Shown here: positions 15,487-23,449 of the stretch, one piece after another
How positions within the stretch are numbered: position 1 is the first letter of the stretch
How the letters are laid out: each line of letters opens with the position of its first letter
Assembly: GCA_963582805.1 (NCBI GenBank)
Contig: CAUZTZ010000012.1
Location: 1-27,435 of the forward strand
Direction: 5' to 3'
Length of the DNA: 27,435 nucleotides
DNA from: GCA-2687515 sp963582805
GTDB lineage: Bacteria; Pseudomonadota; Alphaproteobacteria; Rhodospirillales; UBA2165
Notes under the pieces: generated by a model
Seen by the model: the letters and a program-made list of their open reading frames with translations, nothing else
Told to the model about the DNA's origin: nothing
Databases searched by the model: none
Translations under genes and position numbers: made by a program

Positions 15487-17421
15487 TTGAATATCCGTAA
15501 AAACTTGGCCGTCTGGGTGATTATCGCGGTCCTTGTTTTCACCCTGTTCAACCTGTTTCAGGGCTCCGGTGACCGCAGTCCGCACCAGTCGCTGGCCTTT
15601 TCCGATTTCGCCGCCGAGGTCAATAACGGCACGGTGCGCGACGTAACCATCCAGGGCAAAAAAATTACCGGCCATTTCGAAGACGGCCGCGCCTTTCGCT
15701 CCTACGCGCCGGACGATCCGACGCTGATCCCCAAGCTCGGCGAAAAGGGCGTGCATATCACGGCCTTGCCCATCGAAGATGAAGTGCCGTCCTTGTTCGG
15801 CATCTTGATCTCCTGGTTCCCGATGCTTTTGCTGATCGGTATCTGGATATTCTTTATGCGCCAGATGCAGTCGGGCGGCGGTAAGGCCATGGGCTTCGGT
15901 AAATCCCGGGCGCGCATGCTGACCGAGCGAACCGGACGCATCACGTTCGAAGACGTTGCCGGCATCGACGAAGCCAAGCAGGAGCTGGAAGAAATCGTCG
16001 AGTTTTTGAAAGACCCGGCCAAGTTCCAGCGCCTCGGCGGCAAACTTCCCAAGGGCGTCTTGCTGGTCGGCCCTCCGGGCACCGGCAAGACGCTGCTGGC
16101 GCGCGCCATCGCCGGCGAGGCAAACGTTCCGTTCTTCACCATATCGGGCTCCGATTTCGTTGAAATGTTCGTCGGCGTCGGCGCCAGCCGGGTCCGCGAC
16201 ATGTTCGAACAGGGCAAGAAAAATGCCCCCTGCATCATCTTTATCGACGAGCTGGACGCCGTCGGCAGACACCGGGGCGCCGGCCTCGGCGGCGGCAATG
16301 ACGAGCGCGAGCAAACCCTCAACCAGCTTCTGGTCGAGATGGACGGGTTCGAAAGTAACGAAGGCGTCATTCTGATCGCCGCCACCAACCGCCCGGACGT
16401 TCTCGATCCGGCGCTTCTCAGGCCCGGCCGGTTCGACCGCCAGGTGGTGGTGCCCAATCCCGACATCGTCGGCCGCGAAAAGATTTTGAAGGTGCATATG
16501 CGCAAAGTGCCGTGCGCGCCGGATGTGGATGCCAGGATCATCGCCCGCGGCACGCCCGGCTTTTCCGGCGCCGATCTCGCCAATCTGGTCAACGAAGCGG
16601 CCTTGCTTGCGGCGCGCACCGGCAACCGCATGGTGACCATGGCCGAGTTCGAGTTCGCCAAGGACAAGGTGATGATGGGCGCCGAGCGCCGCTCGATGGT
16701 CATGTCCGACGAGGAAAAGAAGCTGACCGCCTATCACGAGGCCGGCCACGCCATCGTCGGCATCAATGTTCCGCAGCACGATCCGCTGCATAAAGTCACC
16801 ATCATTCCGCGCGGCCGCGCCCTCGGCGTCACCATGTCGCTGCCGGAAAAAGATAAATACAGCTATTCCAAGCTGGAGCTGGAATCCAAGCTGGCGGTCA
16901 TGTTCGGCGGACGCGTTGCCGAGATAAAAATATTCGGGGCCGAAAACGTCACCACCGGCGCCGGCAACGATATCCAGCAGGCCACCGAGATGGCCCGGCG
17001 CATGGTGACCGAATACGGCTTTTCGGAAAAATTGGGACCGTTGCGCTATACCGACAATGACGAGGAAATTTTTCTCGGCCATTCGGTGGCGCGCCACAAG
17101 AACGTGTCCGACGACACGGCGCGCATGATCGACGAAGAAGTGCGCCGCCTGATCGAAACGGCCGAGCAAACGGCGGCCAAAATCGTTGATGAAAAATACG
17201 ACGATCTGGTCACCCTCGGCGAGTCGCTCTTGGAATACGAGACGCTGTCCGGCGACGAAGTGAACGCTTTGTTGCGCGGCGAGTCGATCTTCCGCCCCGA
17301 TCCGGACGACGATACCCCTCCTGAGGGACAGTCCAAGTCTTCGGTCCCGTCCAGCGGCGCCGCCCCCAAGGGCGCGCCCGGTGGTCTCAACCCGGAACCG
17401 GAGCCGCAGCCGGGCGGCTAG
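15487..17421 (+). CDS. ftsH: ATP-dependent zinc metalloprotease FtsH
   Basis: Membrane-anchored AAA+ hexameric protease that degrades misfolded membrane proteins and short-lived regulators. The 644-residue product has two membrane helices (about 8-24 and 105-124) flanking a periplasmic domain. Walker A GPPGTGKT is at 195-202, Walker B IFIDELDAVG at 251-260, the second region of homology at about 300-320, and the zinc motif HEAGH at 417-421 with the third-ligand Asp in the later GAGNDIQQATEMARRM region. The Pro/Gly-rich tail is disordered. The start is a TTG at 15487 with a good AAAAGGGA ribosome-binding site 8 to 15 bases upstream. No ATG fits, since the first membrane helix starts at once. 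It is followed by folP after 16 bases. Confidence 0.97.
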   Translation: MNIRKNLAVWVIIAVLVFTLFNLFQGSGDRSPHQSLAFSDFAAEVNNGTVRDVTIQGKKITGHFEDGRAFRSYAPDDPTLIPKLGEKGVHITALPIEDEVPSLFGILISWFPMLLLIGIWIFFMRQMQSGGGKAMGFGKSRARMLTERTGRITFEDVAGIDEAKQELEEIVEFLKDPAKFQRLGGKLPKGVLLVGPPGTGKTLLARAIAGEANVPFFTISGSDFVEMFVGVGASRVRDMFEQGKKNAPCIIFIDELDAVGRHRGAGLGGGNDEREQTLNQLLVEMDGFESNEGVILIAATNRPDVLDPALLRPGRFDRQVVVPNPDIVGREKILKVHMRKVPCAPDVDARIIARGTPGFSGADLANLVNEAALLAARTGNRMVTMAEFEFAKDKVMMGAERRSMVMSDEEKKLTAYHEAGHAIVGINVPQHDPLHKVTIIPRGRALGVTMSLPEKDKYSYSKLELESKLAVMFGGRVAEIKIFGAENVTTGAGNDIQQATEMARRMVTEYGFSEKLGPLRYTDNDEEIFLGHSVARHKNVSDDTARMIDEEVRRLIETAEQTAAKIVDEKYDDLVTLGESLLEYETLSGDEVNALLRGESIFRPDPDDDTPPEGQSKSSVPSSGAAPKGAPGGLNPEPEPQPGG

Positions 17422-17437
17422 CACCCGAGAGACATTG

Positions 17438-18250
17438 ATGAATTTTGCCGGGCTCGATCTCCAACGCCCGTTGATCATGGGCATCGTCAATGTGACCCCC
17501 GACAGTTTTTCCGACGGCGGCGAGGTCTTCGATGCGCCCGGCGCCATCGCACGCGGCTTAGGCCTGATCGCCGACGGCGCCGATATTATTGACGTGGGCG
17601 GCGAATCCACCCGCCACGGCGCCGAGCCGGTGGCGCCCGGCATCGAAGCGGCGCGCGTATTGCCGGTCATTACGGCCTTGGCGAAGGCGGGCGCGGTGGT
17701 TTCCATCGACAGCCGCAACGCAAACGTGATGGCGGCGGCGTGTGCAGCCGGCGCCGCCATCATCAACGATGTCAGCGCGCTTAGCTTTGATGAAAATGCC
17801 TTGGGCGTCGCCGCCGAAACCGGCGCCAGCGTCATCTTGATGCATATGAAGGGCACGCCCCAAACCATGGCTGGAATGGCCGAATATGACGATGTGGTGG
17901 CCGAAGTCAGCGCTTACCTTCGGACGCGAATCGATGCCTGTATTGCGGCTGGTATTGAGCGGACCCGGATTTGCATCGATCCCGGTTTCGGTTTTGCCAA
18001 GCGGATGACGCATAATTACGCGTTGTTGGACCGGATTTCAGAGATCGCCGCCATCGGCCCGCCGGTCTGCGCCGGGCTGTCGCGCAAGTTCGGAAAGACC
18101 GGGAATCCCAAGCAACGCCTTGATATTTCCATCGATCTGGCGCGCCGCGCGGTGGCCGGCGGCGCCCGCATCATTCGCGTGCACGACGTGGCGGCGACGG
18201 TGGCCGGCCTAGTGACCGCGCCTCTGAAAAATACCGCAATAATTTGTTAA
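17438..18250 (+). CDS. folP: Dihydropteroate synthase
   Basis: Condenses p-aminobenzoate with 6-hydroxymethyl-dihydropterin pyrophosphate to make dihydropteroate in folate synthesis; it is the sulfonamide target. The 270-residue product begins near the first signature GIVNVTPDSFSDGG (about 15-28) and contains DVGGESTRHGA, the second signature, then NDVSAL, a DPGFGFAK pterin-binding segment and a C-terminal RVHDVAA. The ATG at 17438 gives a normal N terminus. A start at 17381 would lie inside ftsH. The ftsH-folP-glmM order is the same as in E. coli. Confidence 0.96.
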   Translation: MNFAGLDLQRPLIMGIVNVTPDSFSDGGEVFDAPGAIARGLGLIADGADIIDVGGESTRHGAEPVAPGIEAARVLPVITALAKAGAVVSIDSRNANVMAAACAAGAAIINDVSALSFDENALGVAAETGASVILMHMKGTPQTMAGMAEYDDVVAEVSAYLRTRIDACIAAGIERTRICIDPGFGFAKRMTHNYALLDRISEIAAIGPPVCAGLSRKFGKTGNPKQRLDISIDLARRAVAGGARIIRVHDVAATVAGLVTAPLKNTAIIC

Positions 18251-18288
18251 ATGACCTTTCGCGCCGCATGCGTTAAACCGGTTGCAGC

Positions 18289-19638
18289 ATGATTAGAAAA
18301 CTATTCGGAACCGACGGCATCCGGGGCACCGCCAATACGGCCCCCATGACCGCCGATATCGCGCTCCAGGTGGGCATGGCGGCGGGGCTGCATTTCACCC
18401 GCGGCGATCATCGCCACCGGGTGGTGATCGGCAAGGATACGCGCCTGTCCGGCTATATGATCGAGCCCGCATTGACCGCCGGCTTCGTTGCCGCCGGCAT
18501 GGACCCGATCCTGGCCGGGCCGCTGCCGACGCCGGCCATCGCCATGCTGACCCGGTCTTTGCGCGCCGATCTGGGGGTCATGATATCGGCCTCGCACAAT
18601 CCCTATCAGGATAACGGCATCAAGCTGTTCGGCCCCGACGGCTACAAATTGTCCGACCAAGCCGAAGCCGCCATCGAGGCGCGCATGGACGCCGATATGG
18701 CCGCCGATCTGGCAGCGCCGGAGGCTTTGGGCCGGGCGCTGCGCCTGGATGATGCGCAAGGGCGCTATGTGGAGTTCGTGAAACGGACAATCCCGCGCCG
18801 GGTCTCTCTGGACGGCATCAAGGTGGTCATCGATTGCGCCCACGGCGCCGCCTACAAGGTCGCGCCGGCGGTGCTTTGGGAGCTGGGCGCCGAGGTGGTG
18901 TCGCTCGCCGTTGATCCCGACGGCCTCAACATCAACGACGGCTGCGGCTCGACCCATCCGGAAGCCATGTGCGCGGCCGTGGTGGCCCACGGCGCCCATA
19001 TGGGCATCGCCCTCGACGGCGACGCCGATAGGGTTTTGATCGCCGATGAAAGCGGTGCGCTGATTGACGGCGATCAGATCATGGCGGTAATCGCCAAGCA
19101 CTGGGCCGACGACGGCTGGTTGCGGGGCGGCGCCGTTGTCTCCACGGTCATGTCGAATTTGGGGTTGGAACGGTACCTCACCGGCATCGGCCTCAAATTG
19201 CTGCGCACCCAGGTGGGCGACCGCTACGTGGTCGAGCGCATGCGCGAATTGGGCTGTAATCTCGGCGGCGAGCAATCGGGCCATATTGTCATGGCCGATC
19301 ACGGCACCACCGGCGATGGCCTGGCCGCCGCCTTGCAGCTTCTGGCCATTATCGCCGCCGCCGGCAAGCCGGTGAGCGAGGCTTGCCGCCCGTTCGAGCC
19401 GTTGCCGCAAATATTGCGCAACGTGGCCGTCAATGGCCGGGCGCCGTTGGAGAATAGCGGAATTCAAAAGGCCATCGCGGCGGGCGAGGCGCGCATGGGC
19501 AATCATGGCCGCGTGCTGATCCGCGCGTCGGGCACCGAGCCTTTGGTCCGCATCATGGCCGAGGGCGCCGATAAGGCTTTGATCGACAGCGTCGTCGGCG
19601 ATATTGTTGCCGAGATCGAACGCTTCGTAGCCGCCTAA
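18289..19638 (+). CDS. glmM: Phosphoglucosamine mutase
   Basis: Converts glucosamine 6-phosphate to glucosamine 1-phosphate for UDP-GlcNAc, feeding peptidoglycan and lipid A synthesis. The 449-residue product has FGTDGIRG at the N terminus, the active-site phosphoserine Ser102 in ISASHNPYQDNGIK, the metal-binding loop DGDADR, the sugar-binding GGEQSGHI and the phosphate-binding RASGTEPLVRIMAEG. The length and residue numbering of the serine match the family. There is only a weak ribosome-binding site. It lies 38 bases after folP and 21 before thiD, probably in one operon. Confidence 0.97.
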   Translation: MIRKLFGTDGIRGTANTAPMTADIALQVGMAAGLHFTRGDHRHRVVIGKDTRLSGYMIEPALTAGFVAAGMDPILAGPLPTPAIAMLTRSLRADLGVMISASHNPYQDNGIKLFGPDGYKLSDQAEAAIEARMDADMAADLAAPEALGRALRLDDAQGRYVEFVKRTIPRRVSLDGIKVVIDCAHGAAYKVAPAVLWELGAEVVSLAVDPDGLNINDGCGSTHPEAMCAAVVAHGAHMGIALDGDADRVLIADESGALIDGDQIMAVIAKHWADDGWLRGGAVVSTVMSNLGLERYLTGIGLKLLRTQVGDRYVVERMRELGCNLGGEQSGHIVMADHGTTGDGLAAALQLLAIIAAAGKPVSEACRPFEPLPQILRNVAVNGRAPLENSGIQKAIAAGEARMGNHGRVLIRASGTEPLVRIMAEGADKALIDSVVGDIVAEIERFVAA

Positions 19639-19659
19639 CTACCATTTAGGAGCATTCAG

Positions 19660-20457
19660 TTGCAGGGACGGGTTCTTATCGTCGCCGGGTCCGATTCCGG
19701 CGGCGGCGCCGGCATTCAGGCCGATATCAAAGCGGTGACTGCGCTCGGCGGGTTTGCTGCGACCGCGATCACGGCGCTGACCGCGCAGAACACCCAAGGC
19801 GTGTTCGCCATTCTGGATGTGCCGCCGGAGTTTGTTGCCCGCCAGATGGAGGTGGTGTTGAGCGACATCGGCGCCGACTGCATCAAGATCGGCATGCTGC
19901 ACCGGCCCGATATTATCGAAGTGGTGTGCGCGTCCTTGGACAAACTGGCACCGGATGTGCCGGTGGTGGTCGATCCGGTGATGGTCGCCAAGGGCGGCGC
20001 ATCCTTGCTGGCGGATGACGCCATGGCGGCCTTAAAAGAATTGATGGTGCCCCGCGCCGCCATCCTGACCCCCAATATCCCGGAAGCCGAAGCCCTGGCG
20101 GGCCGCACCGCGCCGGGCATCGATGCGGCCGAGGCGCTGGCCCAATCGCTGCTCGATCTCGGCCCCGACGCGGTGTTGTTGAAGGGTGGCCACCGGACCG
20201 GGCCCGAGGTAATGGATTTGCTGATGGATGCGTCGGGCGCTCAACCCTTCACCAGCCCGCGCATCGAGACGGTGCACACCCACGGCACCGGTTGCACATT
20301 GGCCTCGGCCATCGCCTGCTCCATCGCCCAAGGGATGGAGACGGAAGCCGCCGTTACCCGCGCCCGGGCCTATGTGCTCGAAGCCATCCGCACGGCGCCG
20401 GGATTGGGGCACGGGCATGGACCCTTGAACCACGCCCATACCATGGGGGATCGTTAG
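19660..20457 (+). CDS. thiD: Hydroxymethylpyrimidine/phosphomethylpyrimidine kinase
   Basis: Bifunctional kinase making HMP-pyrophosphate for thiamine synthesis. The 265-residue, ribokinase-fold protein starts VLIVAGSDSGGGAGIQADIK (substrate-binding GSDSGGGAG motif). It contains NIPEAEALAG and the C-terminal catalytic THGTGCTLASAIA, in which the general-base Cys-containing GTGC is typical of ThiD. The start is a TTG at 19660 preceded by TAGGAG at a good distance. The frame has no better ATG. No thiamine (TPP) riboswitch elements were noticed upstream. It is followed directly by alaX with no gap. Confidence 0.94.
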   Translation: MQGRVLIVAGSDSGGGAGIQADIKAVTALGGFAATAITALTAQNTQGVFAILDVPPEFVARQMEVVLSDIGADCIKIGMLHRPDIIEVVCASLDKLAPDVPVVVDPVMVAKGGASLLADDAMAALKELMVPRAAILTPNIPEAEALAGRTAPGIDAAEALAQSLLDLGPDAVLLKGGHRTGPEVMDLLMDASGAQPFTSPRIETVHTHGTGCTLASAIACSIAQGMETEAAVTRARAYVLEAIRTAPGLGHGHGPLNHAHTMGDR

Positions 20458-21168
20458 ATGACCACTGAGCTATTCCGCGCCGACGCCTACGCCCAATCCT
20501 GCGAAGCCACGGTGGTTGCCGCCGATGCGCGCGGTGTCGTTCTCGATGCCAGCGTCTTCTATGCCAGAGGCGGTGGCCAGCCGGGGGACAGTGGCGTGCT
20601 CAAGCTGGCGGATGGCGGCGCCATCGCTATCACAGATTGCTTCAAGGACCGGGATACCGGCGATCATATCCATGTGCCGGTCGACGGCGCGCCCTTGCCG
20701 AAAATCGGCGCTAAAGTCACTGCCGAGATCGACTGGCCGCGCCGCCACCGGATGATGCGCATGCACACGGCGCTGCATCTTTTGTGCGCGGTCATCGAGG
20801 GCGGCGTGACCGGCGGCTCCATCGGGCCCGACAAAAGCCGCCTGGATTTTGATCTTCCCGATACGGCCTTGGATAAAGCGCATATCGAAGCCGAATTGAA
20901 CCGGCTGGTGGCCGAGAATTTGGCGGTGAGCATATCCTCGGTCAGCGACGCCGCGCTTGACGCCAACCCCGATCTGGTGCGTACCATGTCGGTCAAGCCG
21001 CCATCGGGGGCTGGTAGCGTCCGCATCATCGAAATCGCCGGCGCCGATCTGCAACCCTGCGGCGGCACCCATGTGGCCAATACCGGCGAGATCGGCCGCC
21101 TGCGCGTCGGCAAGATCGAAAACAAGGGCGCCCACAACCGGCGCATCAATATCCATCTGGAGGATTGA
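20458..21168 (+). CDS. Free-standing alanyl-tRNA editing protein AlaX (AlaX-M type)
   Basis: A trans-editing hydrolase that removes serine or glycine wrongly attached to tRNA-Ala. The 236-residue product carries the four zinc ligands of the editing site: His103 and His107 in HTALHLL, and Cys201 and His205 in CGGTHV. It also has the N-terminal FYARGGGQPGDSG (34-46), which marks the longer AlaX-M/AlaRS-like form. There is no aminoacylation domain, so it is not a truncated AlaRS. The ATG follows the thiD stop immediately. The interrupted GNAT gene begins four bases downstream. Confidence 0.93.
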   Translation: MTTELFRADAYAQSCEATVVAADARGVVLDASVFYARGGGQPGDSGVLKLADGGAIAITDCFKDRDTGDHIHVPVDGAPLPKIGAKVTAEIDWPRRHRMMRMHTALHLLCAVIEGGVTGGSIGPDKSRLDFDLPDTALDKAHIEAELNRLVAENLAVSISSVSDAALDANPDLVRTMSVKPPSGAGSVRIIEIAGADLQPCGGTHVANTGEIGRLRVGKIENKGAHNRRINIHLED

Positions 21169-21171
21169 GCC

Positions 21172-21657
21172 ATGAGCCTCGAAATCCGCCCCGCCCAGCT
21201 GCCAGCCGAAGTGGGCCTGGCGCGCGATATGTTCGCTGAATACCAGAACTGGCTGGACGTGGATTTGTGATTCGAAAACTTCGATGAAGAACTGGCAAGT
21301 TTGCCGGGAAAATATTCAGAGCCAGAGGGCCAAATCCTGTTCGCCAAGGATGGCGACAAATTCGCCGGAATCGTCGCCATGCGCCCGCTAGAGGACGCCG
21401 GCGCCGCCGAGATGAAGCGCCTTTATGTGCGCGAAGACTGGCGCGGCCAAGGGCTCGGGCGGGAACTGGTGGCGCGTATCATCGGCTGCGCCCGCGCCCA
21501 GGGCTACGTCGCATTGCGCCTGGATACGGTGCCCCAATTGGAAGCCGCCATCGCTCTTTATCTGGATCTGGGTTTCAAGGAAATCGGCGATTATTCGGAT
21601 GGCACCTCCATTTATCTTGGCGCCGAGCTGCGCTATTTTGAGTTAGACCTAACCTAA
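21172..21657 (+). pseudogene. GNAT N-acetyltransferase with in-frame TGA at codon 33 (pseudogene or possible selenoprotein)
   Basis: Reading from the ATG at 21172 gives MSLEIRPAQLPAEVGLARDM and then DVDL, a TGA at 21268-21270, and in the same frame FENFDEELASLPGKYSEPEG and a complete GNAT domain to TAA at 21655-21657: 161 codons in all. The acetyl-CoA motif A is intact (RLYVREDWRGQGLGRELV), as is the C-terminal ALYLDLGFKEI. Nothing else is broken. From memory, relatives have a DLxFQxFEEEL segment here, often with cysteine at the TGA position, so TGC or TGT to TGA is one change. TGA ends many intact genes nearby, so it is not globally reassigned. Explanations are a fresh nonsense mutation, a sequence error, reinitiation downstream (a TTG at 21301 would give 118 residues), or selenocysteine insertion. 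Substrate unknown. Confidence 0.75.
21292..21307 (+). promoter_or_regulatory. SECIS-like stem-loop downstream of the in-frame TGA
   Basis: CTGGCA (21292-21297) pairs with TGCCGG (21302-21307), six pairs with one G-U, closing a four-base loop AGTT whose second base is G. There are 27 bases between the TGA and the loop. Published bacterial SECIS rules (a short stem, a small loop with G in the first two positions, loop 16-37 bases after UGA) are met. Short stems like this are common by chance in GC-rich DNA, so this alone does not establish function. Confidence 0.3.
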
Positions 21658-21676
21658 AGTTTAAGGACCCCTCACA

Positions 21677-22735
21677 GTGACCACATATAATATTGCGCTG
21701 ATCCCCGGCGACGGCATCGGCAAGGAGGTGGTGCCCGAAGGGAAGCGCGTCCTGAATGCCGCCGCCGCCAAATTCGGTTTCGATTTTCACTGGGACGATT
21801 TCGATTGGTCTTGCGAGACCTATCACAAGACCGGCGCCATGATGCCCGAAGACGGGCTCGACCAAATCCGCGGCCACGATGCGGTTTACCTGGGCGCCGT
21901 CGGTTATCCAGGCGTGCCCGATCATATCTCCCTTTGGGGCCTTCTGATCCCGATCCGGCGGGAATTTCATCAATATGTGAACCTGCGTCCGGTGCGCCTG
22001 TTCGACGGCGTGCCGTCGCCGCTGGTGGGGCGCAAGCCCGGCGATATCGATTTCTACGTGGTGCGGGAAAACGTGGAGGGCGAATATTCGGAAATCGGCG
22101 GGCGGCTTTATGGCGGCACCGATGACGAGATGGTCACCCAGCAGACCGTGTTCACAAGGCGCGGCGTCGACCGCATTCTCAAATACGCATTCGATCTGGC
22201 GCAAAGCCGGCCAGCCAAGCACCTCACCTCGGCGACCAAGTCGAACGGCATCATCCACACCATGCCCTATTGGGACGAGCGGGTGGAGGCCATGGGCGCC
22301 AATTACAACCAGGTGGAGGTGGACAAGTTCCATATCGACATCCTGACCGCCCATTTCGTCCGCAATCCCGATTGGTTCGATGTGGTGGTGGGCTCCAACC
22401 TGTTTGGCGATATCCTGTCCGATCTGGGCCCGGCGATCACCGGCACCATCGGCATCGCGCCGTCCGGCAATATCAATCCGGAGCGCCAATTCCCGTCCAT
22501 GTTCGAGCCGGTGCACGGCTCGGCCCCCGATATCGCCGGCCAGGGCATTGCCAATCCCATCGGCCAGATTTGGTCGGGGGCGATGATGCTCGATCATTTC
22601 GGTGAGGGCGAGGCGGGCGCGGCGATCTTATCTGCCATCGAAAACGTGCTCGCCGCCGGCGCCAATCTGACCCCGGACATGGGCGGCACCGCATCCACAT
22701 CGGACCTCGGCGCGGCTATCGAGGCGGCGCTCTGA
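21677..22735 (+). CDS. Tartrate dehydrogenase / D-malate dehydrogenase (beta-decarboxylating)
   Basis: NAD-dependent enzyme of the isopropylmalate/isocitrate dehydrogenase family, acting on tartrate, D-malate or similar 2-hydroxy acids. The 352-residue product opens with IALIPGDGIGKEVVPEG. The substrate arginines are present (Arg94 in IPIRREF, Arg104 in NLRPVR, Arg130 in VVRENVEGEYSEIGG), with Tyr137, Lys188 in ATKSNG, and metal aspartates Asp221, Asp245 and Asp249 (NLFGDILSDLG). The segment GYPGVPDHISLWGLLIPIRREFHQYVNLRPVR is the pattern of the TtuC/DmlA branch rather than LeuB; that string is quoted here only by its ends, GYPGVPDH and NLRPVR. The start is GTG at 21677, about 10 bases after an AAGGA. 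Neighbours are the broken GNAT gene and a HAD phosphatase. Confidence 0.88.
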   Translation: MTTYNIALIPGDGIGKEVVPEGKRVLNAAAAKFGFDFHWDDFDWSCETYHKTGAMMPEDGLDQIRGHDAVYLGAVGYPGVPDHISLWGLLIPIRREFHQYVNLRPVRLFDGVPSPLVGRKPGDIDFYVVRENVEGEYSEIGGRLYGGTDDEMVTQQTVFTRRGVDRILKYAFDLAQSRPAKHLTSATKSNGIIHTMPYWDERVEAMGANYNQVEVDKFHIDILTAHFVRNPDWFDVVVGSNLFGDILSDLGPAITGTIGIAPSGNINPERQFPSMFEPVHGSAPDIAGQGIANPIGQIWSGAMMLDHFGEGEAGAAILSAIENVLAAGANLTPDMGGTASTSDLGAAIEAAL

Positions 22736-22742
22736 CGCGGCC

Positions 22743-23402
22743 ATGCCCGGCCTGATTATCTTCGATTGTGATGGCGTTCTGATCGACAGTGAGCCGCTCG
22801 CCTGCCGCTCCTTGTCGGAGGTTCTGGCCGGCATCGGCGTTGCCATGAGCGCCGATGAGATCAATACCGAGCTGGTGGGCATATCGATGCAGGGCGTCAT
22901 CGGTTATGTGCGGGACCGCTTCGGCGTGACGCTGGGGCCGGATTTTTGGAAAGCTCATTTGGGCGCCATCCTCGATCTGTTCGCCGCCGAATTGCAGCCC
23001 ATCGATTATGTTCCCGAATTGCTGGACCAAATCAGCTTGCCCATGTGCATTGCCTCGTCGGGACGCATGGCGCGGCTTCGCCCTGCCCTCGAAATGACCG
23101 GGCTCTATGAGCGGTTCCGTCCCCATATCTATAATGCCGAGATGGTGGAACGGGCCAAGCCGGCGCCGGATTTGTTTCTGTATGCGGCCACGGATATGGC
23201 ATTTCAGCCCGCCGACTGCCTGGTGATCGAAGACAGCCATGCCGGCGTGACCGCCGCTTGTGCCGCCGGAATGCCGGTCATCGGCTTCACCGGCGGTGGC
23301 CATACGAGGCCCGGTCACGGCGATGCCTTGGCCGCCGCCGGCGCCGATGCGGTGTTCGCCAATATGCGGGAATTGCCGGACATCTTGCGCCGAAGAGACT
23401 AA
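22743..23402 (+). CDS. HAD-superfamily phosphatase (beta-phosphoglucomutase-like)
   Basis: A 219-residue cytosolic phosphohydrolase or phosphomutase-like enzyme. All four HAD motifs are present: motif I FDCDGVLIDSEP (nucleophile Asp8, acid/base Asp10), motif II in IASSGR, motif III Lys in ERAKPAPDLF, and motif IV VIEDSHAGV. The helical cap after motif I places it in the class that includes phosphoglycolate phosphatase and beta-phosphoglucomutase. The true substrate cannot be read from sequence. It starts seven bases after the dehydrogenase stop, so the two are likely cotranscribed, and the SLC13-type transporter follows after 47 bases. Confidence 0.9.
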   Translation: MPGLIIFDCDGVLIDSEPLACRSLSEVLAGIGVAMSADEINTELVGISMQGVIGYVRDRFGVTLGPDFWKAHLGAILDLFAAELQPIDYVPELLDQISLPMCIASSGRMARLRPALEMTGLYERFRPHIYNAEMVERAKPAPDLFLYAATDMAFQPADCLVIEDSHAGVTAACAAGMPVIGFTGGGHTRPGHGDALAAAGADAVFANMRELPDILRRRD

Positions 23403-23449
23403 ATACTTATTTCTACAATTCAATTGACCAACAACGAGGCACGCAAAGG

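Noticed and set aside
15421..17868. Long minus-strand open frame (815 codons) opposite ftsH and folP
   Set aside because: It mirrors two well-supported genes. Its translation is rich in His, Gly, Arg, Asp and Ala without recognisable domains, as expected for antisense frames in GC-rich DNA.
18301..19506. Minus-strand open frame (401 codons) opposite glmM
   Set aside because: Antisense shadow of a complete phosphoglucosamine mutase; no motifs.
21268..21270. Wholesale reassignment of TGA to an amino acid in this organism
   Set aside because: TGA terminates several intact genes in the window at the expected family length, including ymdB, ruvA, tolA, tolB and alaX.
21301..21657. Short 118-codon acetyltransferase starting at TTG 21301 as the real gene
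   Set aside because: It would lack the first strand and helix of the GNAT fold and has no ribosome-binding site. The ATG at 21172 three bases after alaX gives the family N terminus, so the longer interrupted frame is the original gene.
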